Shown piece after piece: positions 21,197 to 32,989 of a DNA stretch of 64,000 bases. The stretch covers positions 18,291 to 82,290 of the forward strand of contig JAKCPI010009466.1 of NCBI GenBank assembly GCA_023213315.1. The letters are read 5' to 3'. Under the pieces are notes generated by a model. That model searched no databases and was not told where the DNA came from. It saw nothing but the letters and a program-made list of their open reading frames with translations. The position numbers and the translations under genes are program-made. Positions within the stretch are counted from its first letter, which is position 1, and each line of letters begins with the position of its first letter. This DNA is from Euborellia annulipes (Eukaryota > Arthropoda > Insecta > Dermaptera > Anisolabididae).

Positions 21197-21458
21197 CAGT
21201 GGCGGATCCAGAAGAGTTTCTGGGGGGGGGGGTAATCTGGTGTGACTGCTCGCACAGCACACAATTTTTTCTTATTATCCGGTAATTTAAAGGTGCATTC
21301 TGTAGTTGTTTACCAGAAATATACATACAAATCAAATTTTTAAGTATTAGTTTCTAAAATTTTATATTAAAAACAAAATTTTTTCCCAAAAAAATATTTT
21401 TCTCAAATCTCAAGGGGGTAATTACCCACTTTACCCCTACCCCTTGTATCCGCCCTTG
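21197..21458. mobile_element. hAT-type non-autonomous element, 262 bp
   Basis: The flanking 8-bp duplication TCTGTTAG is perfect (21189-21196 and 21459-21466). Ends: CAGTGGCGGATCCAG and, reverse-complemented, CAAGGGCGGATACAAG. A G-run follows the left end. A piece of the two-hairpin family (21234-21310) lies inside, so the element carries or acquired it. No transposase. Confidence 0.9.
21233..21310 (+). repeat. Diverged 5' hairpin of the two-hairpin family
   Basis: TAATCTGGTGTGACTGCTCG starts it; the inner arm is TTTTCTTATTATCCGGTAAT and the right side has decayed to GCATTCTGTAGTTG. Nested in the hAT element. Confidence 0.65.
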
Positions 21459-21466
21459 TCTGTTAG

Positions 21467-22390
21467 TCAAAAATTCTAATTACAAAATACAAGTAATATA
21501 AGAAGAGTATAGGCATATATAGTTGACAGACAATATTATAATACTATGATAAAAAAGCGTCCTGTCCTAAAAATGTGACTAGCAAAAAAAATTAAAATTC
21601 CAAGTTTTTTAGTCTTTTCTGCATCTTACAATTGTTAGACGATTAAGACTTTGAATGATATACAATATATAAATTACTATGCAAATTATCCAGGCACATT
21701 CATTTACACCCCTAAGAATTCAAATAATTTAAATAACATTTAGACCAAATTAAAAATTCATCCGCCTGCCTGAGGTCCGAAACCACTCCTCTATTAGGAT
21801 ATAAATATTGACATTTGTCAATAAGGCCTCTCGGCTACCAGTAGAAGGGGAGGGGAGAGGAATTTTTAATTAATTCCATTTGGCTAACTCCTCGTCTATT
21901 TTATTTTTATAAACTTATTTGTTTCCGATTATAGATGGCCAAAGGCAGATTGATTTTCATAAGTACTTTCGGACAGGAAAATATTATCCTTCTATTTGTT
22001 GTATTCAACATTTCGATATGGCCATAAAACGGACTCCGGGATAATTGTTTCGATTTTCGGGTTTTAAATTCATGTCAGCAATATCCTTCTTCAACATCTT
22101 TTGTTAATGGTTGATTAAATTCCCCTCTTAGCCACGGAGATATTTTTTAATTAATAAAGAAAAAGAAAAATTTTGGAAAGTTTTTCCACTTTTTTAAACC
22201 ATCTGAAGCTTCATTTCCCTTAAAATGAACAATGTATTTTATTTTTTAATTACACAATTTCGGCCGACAAAAAATTCCCCCAAAACATAAAGAGGTACAA
22301 AATAATATTCCCTAATAAATTCTTAGGATTTTAAAGTTAACTAATAAAACTTTTTGTCTGATAAAACTAACTAATTTATTTTTGTTTCAG
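21467..22390. other. AT-rich stretch
   Basis: Nothing recognised apart from a small GC patch near 21770-21860. Confidence 0.4.
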
Positions 22391-22484
22391 AATAGAGCCC
22401 TTTGGAGCGAGAGTGCTAAATACTTGCATGCTGTTCTTCTGCCCTGAGTTTGGCCTCGAGAACTCGGGAACTATCGTAAATCAG
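22391..22484 (+). other. Possible 94-nt internal exon
   Basis: An acceptor-like TTTGTTTCAG precedes it and a donor-like GTAAGC follows it. In the frame that skips one base the interval is open for 31 codons, reading EPFGARVLNTCMLFFCPEFG and onward. The other two frames have stops. Splice consensus plus one open frame can occur by chance, and I recognise no domain. Overlapping minus-strand open frames exist. Confidence 0.2.
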
Positions 22485-24978
22485 GTAAGCTGGCGCCAAG
22501 AAAAGACAAAAATCGACATGGCTCGTCGAATTTTTATTGACTGAGGTCGGTCCATGTAACAACCCTGAGGACACACATACAAGAGAGCACAAAAACAATG
22601 GTCTCCAGTCGAACATGCATCCCGTTCATAAAGTGCCATCCCTGCGCCAGAAACATATTGGTACAGCATCTTGTAAGGGAGCCCAAAGGTTTTACTGCCC
22701 TGGACAAAAAATCAACTCTCTTCTTTTGGAAAGAATAGAACAAATGCTCCTCGTTTATTTCAAACCCTGATTAAAATCTCTAAGATTAATATTGATTCGT
22801 TCGTTATATTGAAGAACAAGAGTTGAGTTTTTTTTTTCTCAGGTGGATACAATGAAAATATTGCAAACATTTATTTTATCTTTTTTTCACTAGGTTTTTT
22901 TTTTTTTTTTGTTTGGAAAGACAGAAGTTGGACCAAATTAATTATCATTCTTAAGGGTGGATTTCAGAAACTTGCTCATGGGGTTGGTAACGTCGTCCTA
23001 AATAGCCTACATTGTTTTCGGGCAAAATTGAAAATTTTTTGATTTGATAAAATGTACAGAGAAAAATGGTTAATTCTGAAGGTTCAAGTTCATCTTCAAA
23101 TCAAATAAAAGAATTTATAATCTAAGTTACTTAAGTTGCAACTTTATAAATTTAATGGAGAATTAAAAAACTGGATAGTGTTTTATAAGACAAATTAAAA
23201 TTGAACAGAAAGACAGTTTTTATATTTTTTAATAGGTCATAACATTAAACAAACATCAATATATAGGCCTATACTGTATATACAAGTATATACAAACATT
23301 TGTAACTACAGTATTTACAAATATATTAAAAATATACATTTATATTTTTAATATATCTGGTATTAAACATTTTTCTCTTCGAGCTAAGGTTCTTATTGAG
23401 AATAATTGAGGATGATCAATCAGCGTTGCCGTTGAACTTCAACTTCCTTAAATGTTCAGAATTTCTTCTGTATTGTTGTTCACCCTGAAATTTTCTCAGC
23501 ACATATGATCTGGGTTGACTTTATTTTTCAACAATGACTCCTGGCTCCATAATTTCGTCTTAACATCCTGTATTGATATTTTCTCTCCTTTACTTCAAAA
23601 TTTTTAACTATTAACAGCGATAACGTAAAAATATACATTCATATTTTTAATATATATAACATCTCTCTTTTCGAGCGGAGGTTCTTATTTAATATTGAAA
23701 TAATATAACGATTAGCAGGTGGGGTTCTTGTTTAATATATTAAACAGATTGGATTTCGGGTTCAATATAGAAAAATTCTCGATAAATTCCAATATTTCAT
23801 TCAATTTTTCCCCAATAATTAATTCAATTTTTTTTTTATTCTTCCTGATAATGCTTTGCGCCACCCGATCGATACACTAGAGTATATTTTAATTAATATT
23901 GTCTATCATACTAAATCTTAACAGTTAAAGCACTTTTTCTATCATTCATTAATGTAGAAGGCAGAAGGGAATGTGCTAAAAATTACAAAACGAAGTTTAT
24001 ATAGCTGTGAACTCCATTTTCAACACCCTCACTCTTTTTCTCTTTAAAATTGATTTATTAATAATAAATTAATTAACGCGCCTTTGAAAGAGGATCAAAT
24101 AATGAAATATTAACTGTAGAAGCTTATAAATTGAGACTTGTTTCAAGATCGTAATTCCTTGATCTAATTTCATCTGGCAAACAAGCAAGATTTACAACAT
24201 GGACCATTCTCTGTGTTGGTGTGAGGGTGTGTCTGTCCTTCTGGACTCGTTATTTGCCAATTTAAGTGACGTTGGTGGTCACTGATGCTATCTTCCTGCC
24301 TTCCTGCCTTCATTATTATACGGGTCAGACGCACCCCCACCTACTGATCATTAGATTATTTCAATATACAACCTATATCTTTACATTATTTCGTCATAAT
24401 GCTCCTTGTTTTTTTTTTGTTTAAATTGTAGGTATATTCACAATTTCATGATTGTATATTTTCATCTTTTTCTCATTGCCACCTCAGAGTTCCAAGGATG
24501 TTTCTAAAGAAATTAATGCCATAACACACGCTCATATCTTCCATCTTGGAACTTCAAAATTTATGAAAATTATTATTATTACCAAAACGCTTTATTACAT
24601 TAGTATAGATAAAACATTAAATAAATTTGAAGATCACAATCAGAAAAGACGTAAGTAATTTTTATTTTTTATATTAAAAAAATATGCATATTGAATTTTA
24701 AATATAAATGAGCCGAATGGAATAAATTTGACTGAATGTCAATCTAGGAAAATAAATAAGCAATTTTATGATTTTTGTAAATAAAAATCGGTCAAATAAA
24801 AGAAAATCCATTCAAAAAAAAAAAGTTTGTTTTCTAAAATAAATCAATTTTAATTATGGTCTCTTTATTAATCAATAGAGATCTGTTAAGTCAGATCTTT
24901 ATTTTTAATTAACTTTTCAGATAAGATAGGTCGTCTCTTAGGTAAAAAAAATCTTAAAAGGTTAGGATACGTGAGAGA
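22485..24978. other. Unique AT-rich stretch with a short duplicated motif
   Basis: Two similar blocks at about 23318-23400 and 23625-23695 share AAAATATACATT, ATATTTTTAATATAT and a GGTTCTTATT word. The first two words form a small palindrome. A GC patch at 22530-22700 shows no domain. TAGGCCTA at 23264-23271. Confidence 0.4.
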
Positions 24979-24979
24979 G

Positions 24980-25012
24980 AGAAGGAAGGGGGGAGGGGGA
25001 GGGGGAAGGGTA
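24980..25012 (+). repeat. G-quadruplex-type purine tract
   Basis: GAGA repeats lead into four or more G-tracts of 3-6 residues separated by single A or AA, a classic G4-forming pattern in an AT-rich setting. Confidence 0.6.
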
Positions 25013-25490
25013 GGACTGTTCAAATCCTGGTCGTCAACATCTGCTCCCTTTATATTATTCCATAAATATGTAACATAATAAGACTTAAATATCTATTAAA
25101 ACAACACATTCTAAAGTTTCATCTCCCACAAGTTTTTATTTTATTTGACAATTATTTTTATTTATCTAAAAATAACGAAAAGAAAGGTAAAATTAATTCA
25201 AATTAATCAGCATATCACCTAAAAATTTTGAGTAATTTTCATTTATACTGAATTAACTAGAGTCAACGGTTACCACTTTAAATTTAGCCTAATTAAAAAG
25301 AAAGAGCTTTTTAATTACAATTCTGAGTGAGAATCTGGTGCAGATATGTGGTACTATGGCTTTTCCAGTGAAACCTCATATATATTAAATAATTTAATTT
25401 ATAAATATGTTTCAAGTAAAACCTACATCACTATCCCTCCAAACTATTACGCATTCACTTAAAAAATTTTTATTGGAACGAAGTTCTTTA
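25013..25490. other. AT-rich stretch
   Basis: Nothing recognised. Confidence 0.4.
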
Positions 25491-25499
25491 ACGCGACTT

Positions 25500-25740
25500 A
25501 CCCAGGGTGAATTGGGAGAAAATGTAACGTAACAAAAACGCGTTCCTAACAAAAATGCGTTCCCAGCGCCCGAGCGAAGGCGGAGGAAGGCGAGATTAGC
25601 CGAAGTCTTGGCGAGGCCACGCCCACCATCCTTCTCTTTATTTCCTTCTATCTACCGAAGGTGGAAAATTGGAGGCGAGCAAGAGGTTCCAGCGGGCGCA
25701 GTTCACAGGCTAGATGGAAGGCGGGCTTTCGTCTATTTAA
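25500..25740 (+). repeat. Decayed GC-rich Helitron-like end
   Basis: GAGCGAAGGCGGAGGAAGGC, GGAGGCGAGCAAGAGGTTCC and GAAGGCGGGCTTTCG resemble the 3' region of the Helitron at 16845, but the 3' hairpin has decayed and no CTAG follows at the right distance. Probably an old relative. Confidence 0.4.
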
Positions 25741-26109
25741 ATAATATTCATATTAAATTATATTCTTAGTTGAAGAAAAGGCGCGAGGAATCGTTCCTGC
25801 CGGGGGTCCTACGACCCCACACGTTTGCTTTTTTATTTTAACAGCCAAAAACTTAGTATTATTATAAAAAATATTTATCTGCATACTTTTGTTAATGAGT
25901 TTATATTCCGGTCAAATTAATAAGACATAAGCGGGCTGATCTCGAGCCTTTTGTTTGATGGGGAAGAAGAAGACTGGCAAATAGAGAGTAAAAAAAGAAA
26001 ACGGTCTTAGTTCGAGTAACTTGTGATGGTCACCGTCCATACAAAATGAGGAGGAGTATATTTTCATTATTACCAGATGTAACCATCAAGCCCCGTGCAA
26101 TAGTCAGCT
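25741..26109. other. AT-rich stretch
   Basis: Nothing recognised. Confidence 0.35.
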
Positions 26110-26440
26110 TTAAGTTTATGCGATTTAAAAAGAGAAAGAGAGCGAGAGATAGGCGATCGCTTCCGGCCATTAGGACTGACGATTCCCGTTGAGATAGCAA
26201 AGATCCCGAGGTCCTGGCGCTAATTAGGGATGAGATCCCCTCCCCTATCCTTTTTCCATCGTCACCGTCACGGACCATCGGGCCAAAAAACACCCGACCC
26301 AAAAAACAAAAGCCGTTATACATTTTTTTAATTTAGACTAATGATCCTCGTTTTCCTCCCGGTTGCAAGCATCGTCCTATTGTTATCTTGGCTCTAGGGC
26401 GTTAGCTATGATAATGTACGTAATTGACTGTAGAACGAAT
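26110..26440. other. GC-richer island
   Basis: Balanced composition, a GCGATCGC word, a homeodomain-type CGCTAATTAGG (26218-26228) and paired GTCACCGTCACGG words. A 97-codon minus-strand open frame (26030-26323) shows no domain. Candidate conserved non-coding element. Confidence 0.3.
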
Positions 26441-27577
26441 GGGATCTGAAACAAAGAAGACGAAAAAATTCAAAGGCGAATTTAATTTATTCATCTAATA
26501 GCACCATTTTTAAAGCTTTTTAAGAGATTTTAATTCTGCTTATAATAGAACATACTTTTAGTCCATATAATAATCCATATAAGGGAGGCTCTAGGCTCTT
26601 TTGTTTATAATGAATTCATTCAATTTTAAGCTTCGATGTATTAATAAATCACTCAATTAAATGGAGCCTGTCTGAATTCGTGCCGACATTCCAAAGTAAA
26701 CCGATCTAAAAGGCCAAATTAACACAAATACCTTGAATAATTTGTTATTGTATCTAAATAATTAAGAAAAATTATTGGCTTTTAGCGAGGTTTCGATCGA
26801 GTTTTAAAATATATAATTCAAATACCGTTTTATATTAATAGATAATCATTTTAATTAGTTTTCAAAACTATTTTTTATTCGGACAATAAAAACTGCGTTT
26901 CCGCAATGGGCATGTAGAAAATTCCTTTATTTAATTTTAAAATTAAAAGTGCGAAATGTAAAACTATTCTTTTCTTGGTATTGGCATCCATAGGCTCTTC
27001 TCGATTGCAACTTCAACTACTCCCAGAATAAATAATGTAGTTTAATAAATAAATTTTAAGAAGCGACTTCCTATCAATAGACATTCAAAGTAGAATTTTT
27101 CATTTAATTTTCTTTTTACTAAATATTTTTTTTATTATATTTAGGTATGTAGAATAATTGTGTGCTTGTGGAGATTCTCGTCTCAAGGAGAATTCCCAAC
27201 GTGTCTCAATGTACTTGTAATAAATTTCCTTTCTCTATCCCCTCCTCTCCATTTTTCTACAACCCTAAGAGAGCTAGAAATCAAATATGAAATCCTCCCT
27301 GGGATATCTCCCTTATAAATACTTCCATAAAATTTTTTTATAGATATATAGGTATTTCTATAAGTACATATATCACGAATAAGTATGTAATTATATTTTG
27401 TATATTTTATTTTAATAAGAACAAGGAATCTTTTCCTTCCCGGTCGCAAAAACCCATGAATCGCCGACCCCGCATCGAGGGATTTAAGGCGAAGAAAGAA
27501 GAAGAAGAAGAAGTTATTTTCTCGCGTCTCTAAAAAGCTAGCCAAAAAAAAAACTGATGAATTTAACTATTTCTGGT
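26441..27577. other. AT-rich stretch with (GAA)n
   Basis: GAA repeats at about 27493-27513. A 120-codon minus frame (27183-27545) runs through the repeat and is not convincing. Confidence 0.4.
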
Positions 27578-27712
27578 GCCCTCAGGCTTGGCGTAGTTGG
27601 TAGCGCGCCTGCCTCCCAAGGGTCGAGGGTTCGAATCCCAGGCAGTTCGATGATTTTTTTTAAGCCATTTGGTATCCAACACAAAAACAAAAACAAAAAA
27701 ATAAATAAATAT
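27578..27712 (+). repeat. tRNA-derived SINE, family A
   Basis: The head begins GCCCTCAGGCTTGGCGTAGT. Box A is GGCGTAGTTGGTAGCGC and box B is GGTTCGAATCCC (27628-27639), followed by AGGCAGTTCGATGATTTT and TAAGCCATTTGGTATCCAA. The 3' end is an A-rich repeat rather than the full tail. Not a functional tRNA gene: acceptor pairing is poor and the same sequence recurs at 34148, 61338 and 63601. Confidence 0.85.
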
Positions 27713-28414
27713 GATGAAATAATTATAAAATTTTTTTTAATTTCATCATATCTGATGAAAACAATACAACAAGAAACGTGAATGCAACAATTCTGTCTTA
27801 TTAAAATGTTAAATTTTGATAAAATTCCAAATAATTACGAATCCATATTAAAATCTAATCGATTAATGTCATTTTATGAGGAGCCCACACGTTAGCTCTT
27901 CTTCGAGCTAATTAGTTTCAAGATAAAATCCTAATTGTCACTTTTGTATAAACTCGATGATATATTTTGGTCGCAGCCATATCCAATCTTCTCCGTGGCT
28001 GCTCCAAGTCGTTAAGTTCGATATCTTTTAAATGAATTAGAAACTTATCAATAATAGCATCTGCTTGCTGTTCCAGGCCTATTTCTATAATGAACATCCA
28101 CTCACTGATCGGATTTCTGAAAAAGCCCTTTTTTTGTCTAATCGAACTATGAATGAAATGAAAATAATCTGATTAAAACAATTTTAATTCTTATTAAATT
28201 AAATAGAAATTTTAATCTTAATATTTTATAACATTCTACGCTATATAATGATAACCATACTTTGTGAATTTTGGTCTTGTTATTTTATTTCAAATATAAT
28301 TAATTTAATCTAATGATTATACCCATAGAGAAAGTGAAGAAAGAAAAAGGGGATGAGAAAAAAAAAGAATTTGAAACCGAAATAGTGTTTTTGTTGGTAT
28401 AAAATAATATATTC
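27713..28414. other. AT-rich stretch
   Basis: Nothing recognised. Confidence 0.4.
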
Positions 28415-28530
28415 TCGTGAACGAACACTTGAATTCGTCTTCCCATCCTCTCCATGCAAATATTTATAACAGAAGACAACAATGAAGATGGCCAGAAGTA
28501 AGGTAGGCCGAAATATCTGCATAAATAGAA
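28415..28530 (+). repeat. Hammerhead-element fragment related to the copy at 53.6 kb
   Basis: GTGAACGAACACTTGAATTC, then TCTTCCCATCCTCTCC and ATGCAAA, is the same order as at 53638-53687. A decayed hammerhead follows: ATGAAGATGGCC, a loop, GGCCGAAATATC (28482-28517). Core C3 is changed to A. Confidence 0.6.
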
Positions 28531-29639
28531 GCTTTATTTCCCCTGAAATCACATATCAATATATTCTTCATTTTTTTGTATCTTTATTATATATATTTTG
28601 GTATAAATAAAATTCATCATAATTAAAAAAAGAAAAAATGTGCGAATTTGTTATAGGCTAATACTTTTCCGAAAATATCGCTGGCTTGTAAGAAAACTGT
28701 AACAACTCAAAAAGAATTTACTTAGAGAAAGTCCAGTAGTAAATTTTGATAAATTTAAATTAATAAAACATTTTAATTAAAACTAATTTAGGACAATCTG
28801 CCAGAATAAACACATATACATAACACAATATATGTAAATTGACATTTTTTGAGTTATGCCACCAGTTTTTTTTTCCTCTAAGTCACCAGTAGATGAAATT
28901 AAAGAATTACTGGAGATATTTAATTTTTTTCTCCACTTTTGAACTCACAAGATATTTTGATATTTTCTCCTTTCGAGTGGCCGCCGCAAATAAATATTAC
29001 AAAATACGAATAAAGAAAGTTGGGAAACATTGTTTATATCTACTTAATTACTAGATATTTCTCTCTATATTTATTTATCAAAATATAATTGATCAAATGA
29101 AATTTTTTTTTAAATTCCATTTCTATTGTGTTTGAAAGAAACAATTCAAATACAATATAATTATAATCGTTAGAGTCAAGATAAACGAGCGTGTATTTCC
29201 GTCAAGAACTGATCGGTTGGGATTTCGGCGTGTCATGTCTAAATAAGGAATAAGTAATGAGATTGCACTCGAAGAAGCGCCGCTTTCAGAGTTTGCATAT
29301 GTTGCCAATTACCATCCTTTCCGTTTAATGTGATGATTCTAGAATGACAAAAAGTATGAAAATGACAGAATGCAATTAGTTTTGACATGTTCCCTTTACC
29401 CGCCAGGAGTGTAAATAGTTCTAATTGAAAAGATTTGAAAATAGAACACAAAAAAAATTAAAAACACGGGCTTGTGAATAATGTAAATGTTATTACAGTT
29501 ACTATATATAGATATAGTTGACGTGGAAGATGTAAATACCTGACCATTTGTATCAAATCGTTTGAGCCATCAATCATAATTGATCTATAAAATTCAAACG
29601 ATGTCTCCGTCGTTTTGTTTGAGTGTTGACTTCGAAACT
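28531..29639. other. AT-rich stretch
   Basis: A weak GC patch at 29170-29310 with no feature; otherwise nothing. Confidence 0.4.
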
Positions 29640-30070
29640 AAGTGGAGCTAATTCTCTCAGCCTTGTTTTTGATAATAGCTAGAAAGAGAAAGAGAGGAAG
29701 AGGCAGGCAATATGCCTTGTCTTTATTATTGGAGAATAAAAGAGCAGCAGCACTCAAGAAACTGAAATGGGCAGACAAGAAGCAAGTTTGTTTGCCGCCT
29801 TACAAACTGCCGGAGGCGCTTTTTGGTGATAACAAGTCAACCCCTCGAGGCGCACATACAAGATCATCATCATATGCTTAAGAGGTAACTTGATAAGAGA
29901 TTCGCTGAGAGAAATTTAAATCCATATTTAAACGAGAGAGAATAAAGGTGAAAATATCAACAGGATAATTTAAGCAAGACCCAATTGAAGAAGAATTGTG
30001 CATTAACGCCCCCATCTTCTTCCTGTCGCTTCTGTTTTCCGTTGATGCTCTCTGAAGCTCTCTCGTCTAC
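29640..30070. other. GC-richer island
   Basis: Balanced composition with an 79-codon plus-strand open frame starting MELILSALFL. The frame is rich in Lys/Arg and shows no family motif. Either non-coding conserved DNA or a chance frame. Confidence 0.25.
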
Positions 30071-30454
30071 AAAACTCAATTAAGATACTTTGTTAACTCT
30101 TGTTCGGAATGCATTATCCGTCGAGTCATTCGAACATCAGCTCGTTTTATTAATATTTCAAACTCGTTCGATCCGAGATAATCTGATTTGAAACTATTTC
30201 CTGGGAGGAGGCACCTAGCCGTAAAGATAAAAGGATTTCGTTCGTGTCTTTAGAGTCCAAAGGATTTTCATACAAGTCAAATTGTGTTAGCATCAATAGA
30301 AGCTTCTAGTTCACCTTGAGAAATAATTTCATTTATAATTATAAAATTTCTCTTTAATAAGATTTCTTTTTTATTTAAGGTTATTTTCGGTATATGAGGC
30401 CATCTCTATTTATTTCAAATGATTCTATTTAAATAAATTTTTGTAGGATGTAAA

Positions 30455-30515
30455 TCCCTGATTCCTAGCACAAAAGGCAAAAGTCTACCATTGTGCTAGA
30501 ACCTAGGAGTTATAA
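30455..30515 (-). repeat. tRNA-like SINE fragment, family C
   Basis: On the minus strand TAGCACAATGGTAGAC is a box A and the flanks match the copy at 56835 (TAGCACAGTGGTAGAG). Box B and tail are absent. Confidence 0.55.
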
Positions 30516-30542
30516 TAAAGATTAAAACATATATAACATTGT

Positions 30543-32107
30543 TATACCGGGTGGGCCAATAGTGCGTGGACGGAAGATTGTGGGCTTATTAACGGACATG
30601 TTTAAAATTTGTTGATCGCACATAATGTGGGGACTTTAGGGCTACAAATTAAAAAATATTTTTGTTCAATTGACCTCATATACAGGGTGGTCCATATCAA
30701 AGTTATGTTTTTAAATGGAACGCCCTGTATATTATTGCATATTTAGATTCTACGGCCAATTTTAGTATGACTTTATGTCATGCAAAGTATTCTAAAACAA
30801 ACCGTTTAGCCGCAAATCGGGCTTTAGTGAAAAAACTGCTGTCTGAAAAAAATTGAATATCGAGCGAACTATAAAACTTAGGGGACTGTTCTTTTGAGAG
30901 GTTACTAACATTGAAATGTACTAATGTAGGCCAGACGGATAGCCCGGAATTATTCTTGTGTTGGGAGATATGGCCATGCCAATTTGGACAATTTCAATCA
31001 TGGATAACTTCATTATTTCAAATGGAACATGCTACTTTTTTATGCCATGGGACGTGAAATTTAATTATCTTTCAGATGATATAAGGTTGTCTATATCTAT
31101 CTTTGGTAGTTTCTTTTTATTCCAAAATATCTGATAACGAAAAAAAAAAATTATTTATTATAGACAAAATAATTGAAAAAAAAAATCCAAACGCAAAACA
31201 AAATTGTAAAAATGGAAAAAATATGCTAAATATTCGAAAATGTCTTTAACTTCCTTTAAAATCATTTATTTGAACTCCCTCAAAGTCCCGCTTGCTCAAA
31301 TTCGGGTTATGATTTGTCAACAAGATGGCGCACCTCCTAACCTGAACATAACCCTAATTTCTTTTCGAGAAGTTCAAATAAATGATTTTAAAGAAAATTT
31401 AAAAACATTTTCGAATATTTAGCATATTTTTTTCCATTTTTACAATTTTGTTTTGCGTTTGAATTTTTGTTTTTCAATTATTTTGTCTATAATAAATAAT
31501 TTTTTTTCGTTATCAGATATTTTGGAATAAAAAGAAAACTACCAAAGATAGATATAGACTAACCTTATATCATCTGAAAGATAATTAAATTTACGTCCCA
31601 TGGCATAAAAAAAGTAGCATGTTCCATTTGAAATAATGAAGTTATCCATGATTGAAATTGTCCAAATTGGCATGGCCATATCTCCCAACACAAGAATAAT
31701 TCCGGGCTACCCGTCTGGCCTACATTAGTACATTTCAATGTTAGTAACCTCTCAAAAGAACAGTCCCCTAAGTTTTATAGTTCGCTCGATATTCAATTTT
31801 TTCAGACAGCAGTTTTTTCACTAAAGCCCGATTTGCGGCTAAACGGTTTGTTTAGAATACTTTGCATGACATAAAGTCATACTAAAATTGGCCGTAGAAT
31901 CTAAATATGCAATAATATACAGGGCGTTCCATTTAAAAAAACATAACTTTGATATGGACCACCCTGTATATGAGGTGCAATTGGAACAAAAATATTTTTA
32001 ATTTGTAGCCCTAAAGTCCCCACATTATGTGCGATCAACAAATTTTAAACATGTCCGTTAATAAGCCCACAATCTTCCGTCCACGCACTATTGGCCCACC
32101 CGGTATA
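30543..32107. mobile_element. 1,565-bp foldback, mariner-like ends
   Basis: The left arm (30543-31276) is the near-perfect reverse complement of the right arm (31371-32107), 734 and 737 bp, leaving a 94-nt loop. The ends read TATACCGGGTGGGCCAATAG, consistent with a TA duplication. Inside each arm lies a second palindromic pair, TACAGGGTGGTCCA and TGGAACGCCCTGTA, of mariner-end style. Arm divergence is a few per cent by eye, so formation is recent. A transcript would form a very long dsRNA hairpin. Confidence 0.9.
31270..31380 (+). pseudogene. Transposase-like relic in the foldback loop
   Basis: One frame across the loop reads VMICQQDGAPPNLN. QQDGAPPH/A is the motif around the second catalytic Asp of many mariner/IS630-type DDE transposases. 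Here the residue after PP is Asn. Only this short stretch resembles a transposase; flanking residues do not extend the match. The reading fits a mariner element that was duplicated head to head, leaving a sliver of its coding region at the centre. A chance match remains possible. Confidence 0.45.
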
Positions 32108-32164
32108 TTAGATTAAATTTAATTCTCTTTAATCCCCCCTTCCCCCTAGAGGGGCTAGAGTTGT

Positions 32165-32294
32165 TGACAAATGTCAATAATGATAGTCTTGAAGCCACAA
32201 GGAACGGATTCGGATCCTAGGCAGTCCGATGAATGTTTATTTAAATAATTTGGATACCAAATGGCATAAATAAATATTTTTGGGCCCCCTAATG
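32165..32294 (+). repeat. tRNA-derived SINE family A, 5' part (interrupted)
   Basis: It starts inside the head. Box B is decayed to GGATTCGGATCCTAGGCAG, followed by TCCGATGA and TTTGGATACCAAATGGC. A hAT element splits it at CCCTAATG. The 3' part resumes at 32711. Confidence 0.75.
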
Positions 32295-32710
32295 CAGCGT
32301 TTTTCAAACTGTGGGAGGCGGTGACTAGTCTAAGGGGAGGCGCGAATTTGCCTCAGCGAGCAATTTCCCAAATGATTACTAAAGTTTTATAAATAAAATA
32401 ATAAATAAGAATAAATAAAAGAAATATTTTTATCAAGTTTGAAGGGAAAGTGATGTACGTTTTAAGTGAAACCTATTTATAAATGGAAATTTTTAATATA
32501 TATGAAGTTTCACAGGTTTTTGACCCTGAAGAAATATTTAGATTTCTAACTCGATATTTCTTCATTTTTTTTGTTTGCCTTGGTATTAATAAATTTTTTA
32601 GAAATAAAAATTTGTTGTGTTTGTATTATTTTATAAAATGGGGAGGAGGAGGCGTCATACGATTAAATATTTTTAAGGGAGGCTTGGTAACATAAGTTTG
32701 GAAACCACTA
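32295..32710 (-). mobile_element. hAT-type non-autonomous element, 416 bp
   Basis: The flanking duplication CCCTAATG is perfect (32287-32294 and 32711-32718). Ends: CAGCGTTTTTCAAACTG on the left; AGTTTGGAAACCACTA on the right (final G lost). It is the reverse-oriented relative of 11318-11925 without that copy's foldback insert. It sits inside the SINE, so it is younger than that SINE. Confidence 0.93.
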
Positions 32711-32775
32711 CCCTAATGTATCACCATTAATATTATGAGTATCGTTAGTCTATATGCCGAAAAGACTTGGAACAA
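32711..32775 (+). repeat. SINE family A, 3' part
   Basis: It continues the SINE after the hAT duplication: TATCGTTAGTC-like body, then TATATGCCGAAAAGACTTGG, the shared 3' tail also seen at 63770-63797. Confidence 0.7.
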
Positions 32776-32989
32776 ATTCTTTTTAAGGGTGTTCAATTCT
32801 ATAAATATAAAATTAATAATCTAAATTCCATGTAATATTTCAAATGCTCTCGCTTTGTCATGGTCCATTTCTAATCTGAATGATAAAATAAATAGATGTA
32901 GAAAAACAGACAGACGAATCTTAATTAATCATATTCGATTTATGTTTAATCAATTAAAATCGAATTAAATACATAAAGGCTGCTGTTAA
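32776..32989. other. AT-rich stretch
   Basis: Nothing recognised. Confidence 0.4.

Noticed and set aside
27578..27712. Functional tRNA gene
   Set aside because: Boxes A and B are present, but the acceptor and anticodon stems do not fold well and the same sequence plus body recurs at several loci, so it is a SINE head.
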